Shown here piece after piece: positions 1 to 6,027 of a stretch of 6,027 nucleotides of DNA. The DNA is from an uncultured Anaerolineaceae bacterium (GTDB taxonomy: Bacteria; Chloroflexota; Anaerolineae; Anaerolineales; Anaerolineaceae): assembly GCA_937920255.1 (NCBI GenBank), contig CALDSL010000240.1, positions 1 through 6,027 of the forward strand. Reading direction: 5' to 3'. The notes below the pieces were generated by a model. That model had not been told where the DNA came from. It saw only the letters and a program-made list of their open reading frames with translations, and did not search any database. Position numbers and translations under genes: made by a program. Each line of letters begins with the position of its first letter. Positions within the stretch are counted from its first letter, which is position 1.

Positions 1-418
1 CGCCGGTGGTGCCAAACGGCGTCTCGAACAGGGTTTCGCCGTTGAGATAACGCTCGTTGACTTTCATCACCGGGATGCCGAAGATGGTGGCTTCGATGTA
101 GTGCCGGTAACTCTTTCCGGAAATGTGCGTAAAGCGAAAACGCGCCGGCAGGTACACCGGCCCAACCGGGCGGATAAGCGCGCGGCCGCTGATGACCGCG
201 CTTTCGATCACCGGGATCTCCGCCCCGTAGACGGTCTCATAAAAGCGCTGGACGGGCGCGGGCAATCCACTGGGAACCGGGACCGTGCGCACGCTTCCCG
301 CCGGCAAGTTCACCGGCGCGAACGGTTTAGGCTGCACCCGCACCCCAATGGCCGCGAGCACAAACACTGCCGCCAGTACGGCGAGCAGGATCAGAAGAAT
401 TTTGATGAAAACTGGCAT
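1..418 (-). CDS. Membrane-anchored protein of uncertain family (possibly DUF6544-like), N-terminal part only
   Basis: The gene starts with ATG at 418 and stays open to the window edge, so 139 codons are visible and the C-terminus is missing. The start is set by AGAGGG (432-427) eight bases upstream. Residues 4-25 form one strongly hydrophobic helix after a short basic N-terminus, without a lipobox. This suggests a single N-terminal anchor or an uncleaved signal, with the rest outside the membrane. The soluble part has a proline-rich stretch (30-55), then PAPVQRFY (53-60), a G-R-A turn near 78-80, PARFRFTH (91-98), YIEATIFGIPVMKVNERYLNG (107-127, in part) and TPFG (133-136). This order of a P-VQR-Y motif, an arginine-rich strand and a final Y-L-(D/N)-G reminds me of DUF6544 proteins, but that is from memory and weak. 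The function is unknown. The gene lies 138 bp downstream of the kinase on the same strand. I see no terminator in the gap, so it may be partly co-transcribed with the kinase. Confidence 0.75.
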   Translation of the reverse strand, partial: MPVFIKILLILLAVLAAVFVLAAIGVRVQPKPFAPVNLPAGSVRTVPVPSGLPAPVQRFYETVYGAEIPVIESAVISGRALIRPVGPVYLPARFRFTHISGKSYRHYIEATIFGIPVMKVNERYLNGETLFETPFGTTG

Positions 419-556
419 GCTGATCACCCTCTTTGAAAAATAAGCGCACGCCTCTGGCGCGCCTGCCGCACGAAAAATGGGTAAGAAGTTATCCGTTGGC
501 CTGCCGTGGAATGAAACGATCCGAGTATACGCCAAACAGCGGGAAAATGGAATGGA

Positions 557-3500
557 TCAGGCGTGTTTCGCCGGCAGCCGCACGATAAACGTGCTGCCCT
601 GGCCGGGCTGGCTCTCGACGCGCACGATACCCGCGTGACGCTCCACAATCCGTCGCACGGTGGCAAGGCCCATACCCGCGCCGTCGTACTCAGTGGTGTT
701 GTGAAGACGGAAGAACGGCTTGAACAGGCCGGGGAAATGGGTAGGATCGATGCCGATGCCGTTATCTTCCACCAGCAGCGCGAAAAACCCGCCCGGCTCT
801 TCGCGACTGCTGATCTTCACCACTGGATTCACCTCGGGACGCGCGTATTTCAGCGCATTTTCCAGCAGATTTTGCAGCAGCTGGCGCATCTGTACCGGGT
901 CGGCCTCGAGCACAGGCAGCGGGCCTACCTCCACCCGGCTGCCGGTGCGCTGGATGCGCAGTTCATAATCCTGCAAGACTTCCTGCGCCACCTGGTTCAG
1001 GTCCACCAGTTCGAACGGATTGGCCTGGGTGCTGACGCGCGAATAGGCCAACATGCCCTCGATCATCGCGCGCATGCGCTCACTGGCGTGCTGCATGCGG
1101 TGGATGTAATCCACCTGCTCAGATGACAACCCGCCCGCGCCATCTCTGAGCAGCAGGCGTCCAAATGCCTCTACTTTGCGCAGCGGCTCCTGCAGATCGT
1201 GCGAGATGGTGAACGCGAAATCCTGCAAATCCTGGTTGGACCGCTGCAGGCGCTGCATGTACTCGTGCAGGTCATCTTCCACCTTTTTGCGCTCGGTGAT
1301 ATCGTCGACGATCGCCACCGCCACAATAATCTGCCCGCTGGCATCGGTGACCGGGTTCGAGCGAATATTCAATATCCGCCTGCCGCCATCCGGCAGTTCA
1401 ATGGTGACCTCTTCGTCCCGAACCACCTCTCCGGTGAGGATCGAACGAGCCAGCGGCCAATCTTCGGCTTTGAGGAGCGTGCCGTCGGCGCGGTGGGCAG
1501 CCAACCTTCCGTAATCTTCTATGCCATCAGCCGAGCGTGTTAGAAATCCGAACAATTCCGACATGCGCTCATTCAGGCGGATCAGCCTGCCGCTGGGCGC
1601 TTCGGCAATCGCGACCCCCGATAGCATCTGGTTCATCACGGCCGACATCAAGGCTCGCTCTGCTTCGATCGTCTTTCGGGCGGCAACCTGTTCGGTAATA
1701 TCGATCACATGGACGAGGACGCCTTCCACCTGACCGCCCTGATCGAACATGGGGATGAAGGCCACGTCGAACACACCGCGTCCCTGCCCTTCTTCCCGGT
1801 TTGCCGGTATGACGAATTCATGCGAGGTGAAGATTTTCCCGGTTTGATACACTTCGTTTAGCCGTTGCGACAGGACCTCAATCGCTTCAGGCCAGACTTC
1901 AGCCACCTTACGGCCAATCAGTTCGCCTCTGCCGCGCGCCAGGTGCTCGTAAGCCTTGTTGACATACTGGTACTGGTGCTCCGGGCCGTGCAGATACGCG
2001 ATACCGGCAGGGGTCTCGCTCATCATGCGCTCGAGCAATTCTTGTTGCCTGCGGTTCTCTTCCACCAGTCGCTGGCGCTCGCTAATATCGGTGGCAAAGC
2101 CGACAATGCGCACCGCCTTGCCCTTATCGTCACGCTTGATCACACCCCGGTCCCAAATATGCGCCCAATGCCCGTCGGCATGGCGGACGCGGTATTCGAT
2201 TTCAAACTGGCTGTAGTTACCTTCCATATATTCTTGCAGGTGGGCGCTGGCAGCCGGGAAATCGTCTGGGTGGATGTTTTGAAACCACCAGTTATTTTTG
2301 GTACTGATATCACTGGAAAAGCCCAGCATCATCTCCACCCCCTGCGAGTGGAAGCTCTCGCCGGTGATGAGATTCCAGTCGTACACCAGCCCGTTGACCG
2401 CCTGCGCGGATAAACGGAAGCGTTCTTCGCTGGCGCGCAACGCATCGATCGCCTGGCGCTGCTCGCTCATATCGAAGAAATAGGCCACGCCCGTCAGCGA
2501 GCCGTCCGGGTTCTGGCCCAACTGGTTTACAGCCACCAGTACGGGAACCCGCCGGCCATCTTTGTGCCACAATTCTTTCTCGTAGGGGGTCGGGATCACG
2601 CCCTCGCGCATCTGCCGGATCGAATGTTCGTCCAGTTCCTGATAATCAGGCGGCGTCAATTGACGCCAGTTCAATCTGCCGCTGTCAAAATCGGCGCGGG
2701 TGTAGCCCACCAGTTGCAGGAAGGCGTCATTGACCTCCAGTAGTTCGCCAGATTCATTCCACAACTGCACGCCCACCGCTCCAACCGCGAATATCTGCCG
2801 AAACATGGCCTCGGAGGCGCGGAGATCCTCCTCGATTTGCTTCTGTTCGTGGATATCGCGCAGGTTTCCAACGCGGTTGACGGGTTTCCCGAAACGGTCA
2901 AACTGCACCGTGAAATAATCCGCGAGCCAGCGGTAGCTGCCGTCTTTGCGGCAAAAACGATATTCTACTTGTGCCGAGCCTCTGCCTGACGCCTGCTGGA
3001 GGCTTGCGGTGACGTTTTCGAGATCCTGTGGATGAATTCGAGACAAGAGATCCTCGAGCGACATCGAGTCCATCTCTTCCGGCGTAAAGCCCAGCACCTT
3101 CTCCACCACCGGGCTCATGTAGTCGTAGCGGTCGGCGATGAGGTTGCGGCGATAGGCCACATCCATCGAATACTCCAGCACGGCGCGGAAGCGTTCCTGC
3201 GTTTCCGCCTGCGCCAGCTCCGTCTGTTTGCGTTCGATGGCATAGCGGATGATGCGCTCCAGCAGCAGCGGCGTTGCTTCGCTTTTGGAGAGATACATGG
3301 TCGCGCCGGCCTGCATGGCTTCCACATCGACCGCGTAGCTGCCGCGGCCGGTGTACAGGATCAGCGGCGCGGTGTAGCCTTCGGCTACCATGTCACGGAT
3401 CAACGCAATGCCGGTGACCAAACCCAGATCGTAATCGACCAGTACGGCGTCGTAATTGTTGGCGCGCAATGTGTCGCGGCCTGCTTCCAACGACGAGGCC

Positions 3501-3616
3501 CATTCCAGCGTGATTTTCCGGCTTTGGGCCTGGGCCAGCATGGAACGCGTGAGGATAAAATCATCCTCATCGTCGTCAATATGCAAAATTTTCCAGGAAC
3601 GCTGCATGCTTTCCAT
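557..3616 (-). CDS. Soluble sensor histidine kinase with N-terminal receiver and five PAS modules
   Basis: This is a multi-input cytoplasmic sensor kinase of ~1019 residues with no membrane segment or signal peptide. Residues 8-130 are a receiver domain with acidic pocket D14/D15, phospho-acceptor D61, T89 and K111, so it should accept phosphate from another kinase. Five PAS/PAC modules follow at about 141-260, 266-390, 395-517, 525-647 and 655-778. The third has the PAS_3-like IHPDD motif, and the fourth resembles PAS_4 (GELIGRKVAEVWPE). A short coiled coil (774-797) leads into HisKA with H806 in ISHDLQEPLRKV. The ATPase domain (about 905-1015) shows the N-box (N920), DNGIGID (951-957), FKPFF (965-969), GAGMGLA (979-985) and GQGSTF (1005-1010), so the kinase looks active. 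There is no C-terminal receiver. I chose ATG 3616; ATG 3607 is nearly as good (GGAAAGG 11 bases upstream). A further 35 in-frame codons upstream run over the predicted promoter and into the terminator, so they are unlikely to be translated. The ligand and the output regulator cannot be told from the sequence. Confidence 0.95.
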   Translation of the reverse strand: MESMQRSWKILHIDDDEDDFILTRSMLAQAQSRKITLEWASSLEAGRDTLRANNYDAVLVDYDLGLVTGIALIRDMVAEGYTAPLILYTGRGSYAVDVEAMQAGATMYLSKSEATPLLLERIIRYAIERKQTELAQAETQERFRAVLEYSMDVAYRRNLIADRYDYMSPVVEKVLGFTPEEMDSMSLEDLLSRIHPQDLENVTASLQQASGRGSAQVEYRFCRKDGSYRWLADYFTVQFDRFGKPVNRVGNLRDIHEQKQIEEDLRASEAMFRQIFAVGAVGVQLWNESGELLEVNDAFLQLVGYTRADFDSGRLNWRQLTPPDYQELDEHSIRQMREGVIPTPYEKELWHKDGRRVPVLVAVNQLGQNPDGSLTGVAYFFDMSEQRQAIDALRASEERFRLSAQAVNGLVYDWNLITGESFHSQGVEMMLGFSSDISTKNNWWFQNIHPDDFPAASAHLQEYMEGNYSQFEIEYRVRHADGHWAHIWDRGVIKRDDKGKAVRIVGFATDISERQRLVEENRRQQELLERMMSETPAGIAYLHGPEHQYQYVNKAYEHLARGRGELIGRKVAEVWPEAIEVLSQRLNEVYQTGKIFTSHEFVIPANREEGQGRGVFDVAFIPMFDQGGQVEGVLVHVIDITEQVAARKTIEAERALMSAVMNQMLSGVAIAEAPSGRLIRLNERMSELFGFLTRSADGIEDYGRLAAHRADGTLLKAEDWPLARSILTGEVVRDEEVTIELPDGGRRILNIRSNPVTDASGQIIVAVAIVDDITERKKVEDDLHEYMQRLQRSNQDLQDFAFTISHDLQEPLRKVEAFGRLLLRDGAGGLSSEQVDYIHRMQHASERMRAMIEGMLAYSRVSTQANPFELVDLNQVAQEVLQDYELRIQRTGSRVEVGPLPVLEADPVQMRQLLQNLLENALKYARPEVNPVVKISSREEPGGFFALLVEDNGIGIDPTHFPGLFKPFFRLHNTTEYDGAGMGLATVRRIVERHAGIVRVESQPGQGSTFIVRLPAKHA

Positions 3617-3650
3617 GGCCTTTCCATTTCCCAGTCCCCTATTATCTTCG

Positions 3651-3679
3651 ATTATCGCACAAGCAGAAATGACTGGCAA
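3651..3679 (-). promoter_or_regulatory. Sigma70-like promoter of the histidine kinase
   Basis: On the minus strand, TTGCCA (3679-3674, 5 of 6 to the -35 consensus) is followed by a 17-base spacer and GATAAT (3656-3651, 5 of 6 to the -10 consensus). TG one base upstream of the -10 gives an extended -10. Transcription should begin near 3644, leaving a leader of about 27 bases before ATG 3616. It lies just past the terminator of the upstream gene, so the kinase appears to be expressed independently. Confidence 0.65.
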
Positions 3680-3708
3680 TAGATGGAAAACACTGGTTGG
3701 ACATGTAC

Positions 3709-3744
3709 AAAAAAAGGGCAACCTGCCTGCGAGGCAGGTTGCCC
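3709..3744 (-). terminator. Intrinsic terminator of the glycosidase gene
   Basis: A perfect 13-bp inverted repeat (3716-3728 GGGCAACCTGCCT, with 3732-3744 its exact complement) has a 3-base loop. On the minus strand it is followed by seven T (3715-3709), the classic rho-independent arrangement. It begins 13 bases after the stop codon of the minus-strand glycosidase (3758-3760) and insulates the kinase promoter downstream. On the plus strand no T-run follows the stem, so it should act in one direction only. Confidence 0.9.
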
Positions 3745-3757
3745 CTACCGGTATTGG

Positions 3758-4741
3758 TTATGAACCGATAAACAGGATATCGCTGGTGCCGCGCTCGCGG
3801 TTCTTCCCCAGCGGATTATTCACCACCTGCCCCTGAAATACCATGGTCGATGACCCGCCACCGTCGAGGTTATACGCATCCGTACAGCCCAGTTCCTCGA
3901 AGATTTGCGCGAATTCCTCCAGGCTGACACCCCGGCTGTAGCCTTTACTGCGCCCATCGACCACGATAAACACAAAATGATTGGCGGAGATCATGCCCAC
4001 GCCCGTGCGCGGGTTGTTGCCCTGGATGGAGTGGTTGCCAATATTCGAATCGACGCTGACCCGGTTAGTATTGCTGATCACTACGCCGTCTCCAACCAGC
4101 GCCGGCCCAAACGAAAGTGTATTCCACACGCCCGCATCCAGCAGTTCTTGCGCGCTGGTCTGGGTTTCATCGTAGATCCGTATTGTCCCATCCCGGTAGA
4201 AGGCCAGCCCGGTTCGGGCGGGTTCATCGCGGTAGATCACCCCATTGCGGATTATGATCCCGTCGCCGCGAAAACCGTAGTAGTCGCCGTTGATGGCGAA
4301 GACCGCCTCATTTTGCCGCGCGATTTCGGAAGTGTTGGCAATGATGTTGCGGCCAAAACTGTTTTCCGCGAAGGCGCTGCGCAGTTGAACCGCGTCTGCA
4401 ATGACTACATCGGCCACGAAGTAGGTTACCCGGTTTGACCCGCTGCCGGTGGTGACCTGACGGATGGCGATGGAAAACGTGTCGCTGTGGTAATTCCAAT
4501 CACCGGCGCTGGTGCTGCCGGCCTGGGCCGGGCTGAAAACTGCATTGGCAACGGAAGGCGTGGCGCTGGGGGTAACCGCCGGCAGGGTTTGCGCGGCCAC
4601 GGTTTCGGCATAGGCGCTGGCATCCGCGATTTCTACGTGCTCAATCAGGTAGCGGTCGGCCAGGGTAAACAGGATCACGCCAATCAGCAGCGCCAGGCTG
4701 AGGGCAGCGCGAAGCGTTTTCTTTAAAGTTCGAGGGTTCAT
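3758..4741 (-). CDS. Membrane-anchored phosphodiester glycosidase (NAGPA / DUF2233 domain)
   Basis: This 327-residue protein belongs to the phosphodiester glycosidase family, named after the human enzyme that removes N-acetylglucosamine from a GlcNAc-1-phosphodiester. Bacterial members are often labelled exopolysaccharide-related, and their substrates are mostly unknown. A basic N-terminus and a hydrophobic helix (about 12-27) without a clear cleavage site suggest a signal anchor with the enzyme outside the cell. A Ser/Thr/Pro/Ala-rich linker (about 42-80) follows. The catalytic domain (about 84-327) carries the expected motifs in order: NGDYYGF (151-157), GPALV (212-216), NPRTGVG (243-249), VVDGRS (260-265), NLDGGGSSTM (291-300) and RGTSDILF (317-324). 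It looks complete and intact. I chose ATG 4741. An in-frame ATG at 4768 would lie only about four bases from the predicted transcript start, and a GTG at 4795 lies upstream of it. The ribosome site at 4741 is weak (AAAGAAAG). The gene is divergent from the lipoprotein gene and ends at its own terminator. Confidence 0.92.
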   Translation of the reverse strand: MNPRTLKKTLRAALSLALLIGVILFTLADRYLIEHVEIADASAYAETVAAQTLPAVTPSATPSVANAVFSPAQAGSTSAGDWNYHSDTFSIAIRQVTTGSGSNRVTYFVADVVIADAVQLRSAFAENSFGRNIIANTSEIARQNEAVFAINGDYYGFRGDGIIIRNGVIYRDEPARTGLAFYRDGTIRIYDETQTSAQELLDAGVWNTLSFGPALVGDGVVISNTNRVSVDSNIGNHSIQGNNPRTGVGMISANHFVFIVVDGRSKGYSRGVSLEEFAQIFEELGCTDAYNLDGGGSSTMVFQGQVVNNPLGKNRERGTSDILFIGS

Positions 4742-4778
4742 ATCGTTTCTTTCTTTGTCCGTATTCATTGTTGGGATG

Positions 4779-4821
4779 ATTGTATGGAAAAACACGCCCT
4801 AACAGGTATAGATGTTGTATA
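4779..4821 (-). promoter_or_regulatory. Promoter of the glycosidase gene with tandem TATAC repeat
   Basis: Read on the minus strand, TATAC (4821-4817) is followed 11 bases later by TATACCTGT (4810-4802), then a 17-base spacer and TACAAT (4784-4779), which matches the -10 consensus at 5 of 6. No TTGACA-like -35 box is present; the repeat occupies that place. This fits an activator bound next to RNA polymerase, or an alternative sigma factor. The predicted transcript start is near 4772, giving a leader of about 31 bases to ATG 4741. The same arrangement occurs on the other strand at 4852-4894. Confidence 0.55.
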
Positions 4822-4851
4822 CGCCACCGCTTCCAAATCCGGCTGGGCGCC

Positions 4852-4894
4852 TATACCAGTTATATACCTGTGCGCCTGCCCGCTTTCGTACAAT
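4852..4894 (+). promoter_or_regulatory. Promoter of the lipoprotein gene with tandem TATAC repeat
   Basis: TATACCAG (4852-4859) is followed 11 bases later by TATACCTGT (4863-4871), a 17-base spacer and TACAAT (4889-4894). The arrangement is base-for-base the same as in the divergent glycosidase promoter, while the spacers (4872-4888 here, 4785-4801 there) are unrelated. No normal -35 box is seen. Transcription should start near 4901, giving a leader of about 62 bases. The 11-bp repeat period, one helical turn, is typical of OmpR/PhoB-type winged-helix activators; the identity of the regulator is inference. Confidence 0.55.
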
Positions 4895-4923
4895 GACCCC
4901 AGCTTGATCATCGTTTGCCATCA

Positions 4924-4938
4924 TGGGTGTTTCACCCA
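4924..4938 (+). other. Small hairpin in the lipoprotein mRNA leader
   Basis: TGGGTG (4924-4929) and CACCCA (4933-4938) form a 6-bp stem with a 3-base loop. It lies in the predicted leader, ten bases upstream of the ribosome site. It is not followed by T residues, so it is not a terminator. It may modulate stability or initiation of the message, but a stem this short can arise by chance. Confidence 0.3.
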
Positions 4939-4962
4939 ATCATGTATCAGAAGGAAATCAAA

Positions 4963-6027
4963 ATGAAACGGATACTCACATTCATAGCAACCTTAATGCT
5001 GATCTTCATTCTGGCCGCCTGTGGCGCCACCGGCAGCAGCGAGACGACCAGCACAACCACAGCGCAGAGCGCCGCAGACACTACGCCGCAAACCAGCGCC
5101 GCTGCAACCGCGCCGGCGAACACGTCCGGCAGCGCGGAGCAGGCGCTGGCGGAGAACAAAGGGACACACGCAGACGACGGCGACGGGCAAGTAGACCTGG
5201 CTGCCGCGATCCCGGTCGCGCTGGATGGGGACAATATTAACGCCAGCGGCGAGGGCATTGGCGTGGAGGGCAGCACGCTGACCATCACCGCAGCCGGCGA
5301 TTACCGCTTCAGCGGCAACCTGGACGACGGCCAGATCGTGGTTGACGCGGCCAGCGACGACACGGTGCGGCTGATCCTCGACGGTGTACGCCTGAACAAC
5401 ACCACCACCGCGCCGGTCAATATCGTCGAGGCGGATGAAGTCATTCTCTACCTGGTGGATGGCACCACCAACACCATCAGCGACGCGGCCGAATACGTTT
5501 ATGCGTCAGCCGATGTAGACGAACCCAACGCGGCGGTGTTCAGTAAAGCCGATCTATCGCTCTATGGCGGCGGCGCGCTGACCGTCACCGGCGCGTACCA
5601 GGACGGCATCTCGAGCAAAGACGGGCTGGTGATTGGCGGCGGGAGCATCAACGTGACCGCGGCGGATGACGGCGTGCGCGGCAAGGATTACCTGGTGGTC
5701 AGCGGCGGCGCGCTCAACATCACCGCCGGGGGCGATGGGTTGAAATCGGACGATGAAGAAGATGCCACCCGCGGGTATATCGCGGTTAGCGCCGGCACGC
5801 TGGCGGTTACCAGCGGCGGCGACGCGCTCAGCGCACAGACAGATGTGATCATCAGCGGCGGCGATTTTACGATTACCACCGGCGGCGGCAGCGGCGCGGT
5901 GATCGGCGATGATGTTTCCGCCAAGGGCATCAAAGGCGAGGTTAGCGTTGTGATCGACGGCGGCACATTCCGCGTCGACGCCGCGGACGATGCCATCCAC
6001 TCCAACGGCAGCATCACTGTCAACAAC
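4963..6027 (+). CDS. Cthe_2159-type (DUF4353) carbohydrate-binding beta-helix lipoprotein, C-terminus missing
   Basis: The frame from ATG 4963 stays open for 355 codons to the window edge, so the C-terminus is missing. AAGGA (4951-4955) sits seven bases before the ATG and fixes the start. Residues 1-20 are a lipoprotein signal (basic start, hydrophobic 5-19, lipobox LAAC with C20), so the protein should be lipid-anchored outside the cytoplasmic membrane. A Ser/Thr/Ala-rich linker (about 22-66) leads to the folded domain from about residue 80. Family hallmarks include LILDGVRLNNTTTAPVNI (136-153), LYLVDGTTNTISD (162-174), AVFSKADLSLYGGGALTVTG (191-210), DGISSKDGL, DDGVRGKDYL and GGDGLKSDDEED (257-268). 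DG(I/V/L) motifs at 214, 236 and 258 are spaced exactly 22 residues apart, as expected of beta-helix rungs; DAL (287) and DAI (343) continue the series. The founding clostridial member binds cellulose and pectic polysaccharide with calcium. The many Asp residues here fit calcium binding, but the glycan is unknown. In other genomes such genes often accompany CotH and VTC-domain genes; none is visible here. Confidence 0.92.
   Translation, partial: MKRILTFIATLMLIFILAACGATGSSETTSTTTAQSAADTTPQTSAAATAPANTSGSAEQALAENKGTHADDGDGQVDLAAAIPVALDGDNINASGEGIGVEGSTLTITAAGDYRFSGNLDDGQIVVDAASDDTVRLILDGVRLNNTTTAPVNIVEADEVILYLVDGTTNTISDAAEYVYASADVDEPNAAVFSKADLSLYGGGALTVTGAYQDGISSKDGLVIGGGSINVTAADDGVRGKDYLVVSGGALNITAGGDGLKSDDEEDATRGYIAVSAGTLAVTSGGDALSAQTDVIISGGDFTITTGGGSGAVIGDDVSAKGIKGEVSVVIDGGTFRVDAADDAIHSNGSITVNN

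Noticed and set aside
419..556. A possible terminator or clear promoter between the kinase and the downstream membrane-protein gene
   Set aside because: I found no long stem followed by a T-run. TATACT at 529-524 has no acceptable -35 partner, so I did not list it as a promoter.
3032..3682. A long plus-strand open frame (216 codons) antisense to the kinase
   Set aside because: It lies wholly opposite a well-supported kinase coding region, shows no recognisable domain and has an Arg/His/Ala-rich composition typical of antisense frames in GC-rich DNA. The same holds for the plus-strand frames at 563-1126, 1865-2413 and 3905-4438.
557..3721. Kinase start at the first ATG (3721)
   Set aside because: The extra 35 codons would run over the terminator stem and the predicted promoter, and the receiver domain begins only after the internal ATGs.
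4923..5240. A plus-strand frame starting at ATG 4923, upstream of the lipoprotein start
   Set aside because: It is out of frame with the lipoprotein, has no good ribosome site, and turns into a low-complexity Arg-rich sequence. Only a role as a short leader frame is conceivable, with nothing to support it.
5554..6000. A minus-strand open frame opposite the lipoprotein, rich in Ala/Asp with apparent repeats
   Set aside because: Its repeats mirror the 66-base rung periodicity of the real plus-strand gene; there is no ribosome site and no recognisable family.

Overview
The window looks like chromosomal DNA of a GC-rich, environmental bacterium. A Chloroflexota (Anaerolineae-like) origin is my best guess. 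It rests on the multi-PAS cytoplasmic histidine kinase, a membrane-anchored phosphodiester glycosidase and a Cthe_2159-type carbohydrate-binding lipoprotein, combined with high GC. No rRNA, tRNA or other phylogenetic marker is present, so this is an inference only. I see no mobile element, CRISPR array or RNA gene.

Layout, left to right. (1) Positions 1-418, minus strand: the N-terminal 139 residues of a membrane-anchored protein of uncertain family (possibly DUF6544-like), cut by the window edge. (2) Positions 557-3616, minus strand: a ~1019-residue soluble histidine kinase built as receiver, five PAS modules, HisKA and HATPase, with all key residues present. It has its own sigma70-like promoter at 3651-3679. 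(3) Positions 3709-3744: a strong intrinsic terminator, a perfect 13-bp stem followed by seven U, that ends the upstream minus-strand gene. (4) Positions 3758-4741, minus strand: a membrane-anchored NAGPA/DUF2233 phosphodiester glycosidase. (5) Positions 4742-4962: a divergent intergenic region. (6) Positions 4963-6027, plus strand: the first 355 residues of a lipoprotein with a Cthe_2159 (DUF4353) beta-helix carbohydrate-binding domain, cut by the right edge.

The most interesting element is the divergent region. Each strand carries the same composite signal, TATAC-N6-TATACCTGT-N17-TACAAT, one copy pointing at the glycosidase and the other at the lipoprotein. The spacing is identical to the base in both, and the spacer sequences are unrelated. 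The 11-bp tandem repeat where a -35 box should lie is the layout expected for an OmpR/PhoB-type activator, or for a dedicated sigma factor. It suggests that the two surface-polysaccharide genes are switched on together. The kinase promoter lacks this signal and looks like ordinary sigma70. The window contains no output regulator for the kinase, and nothing here links the kinase to the divergent pair.
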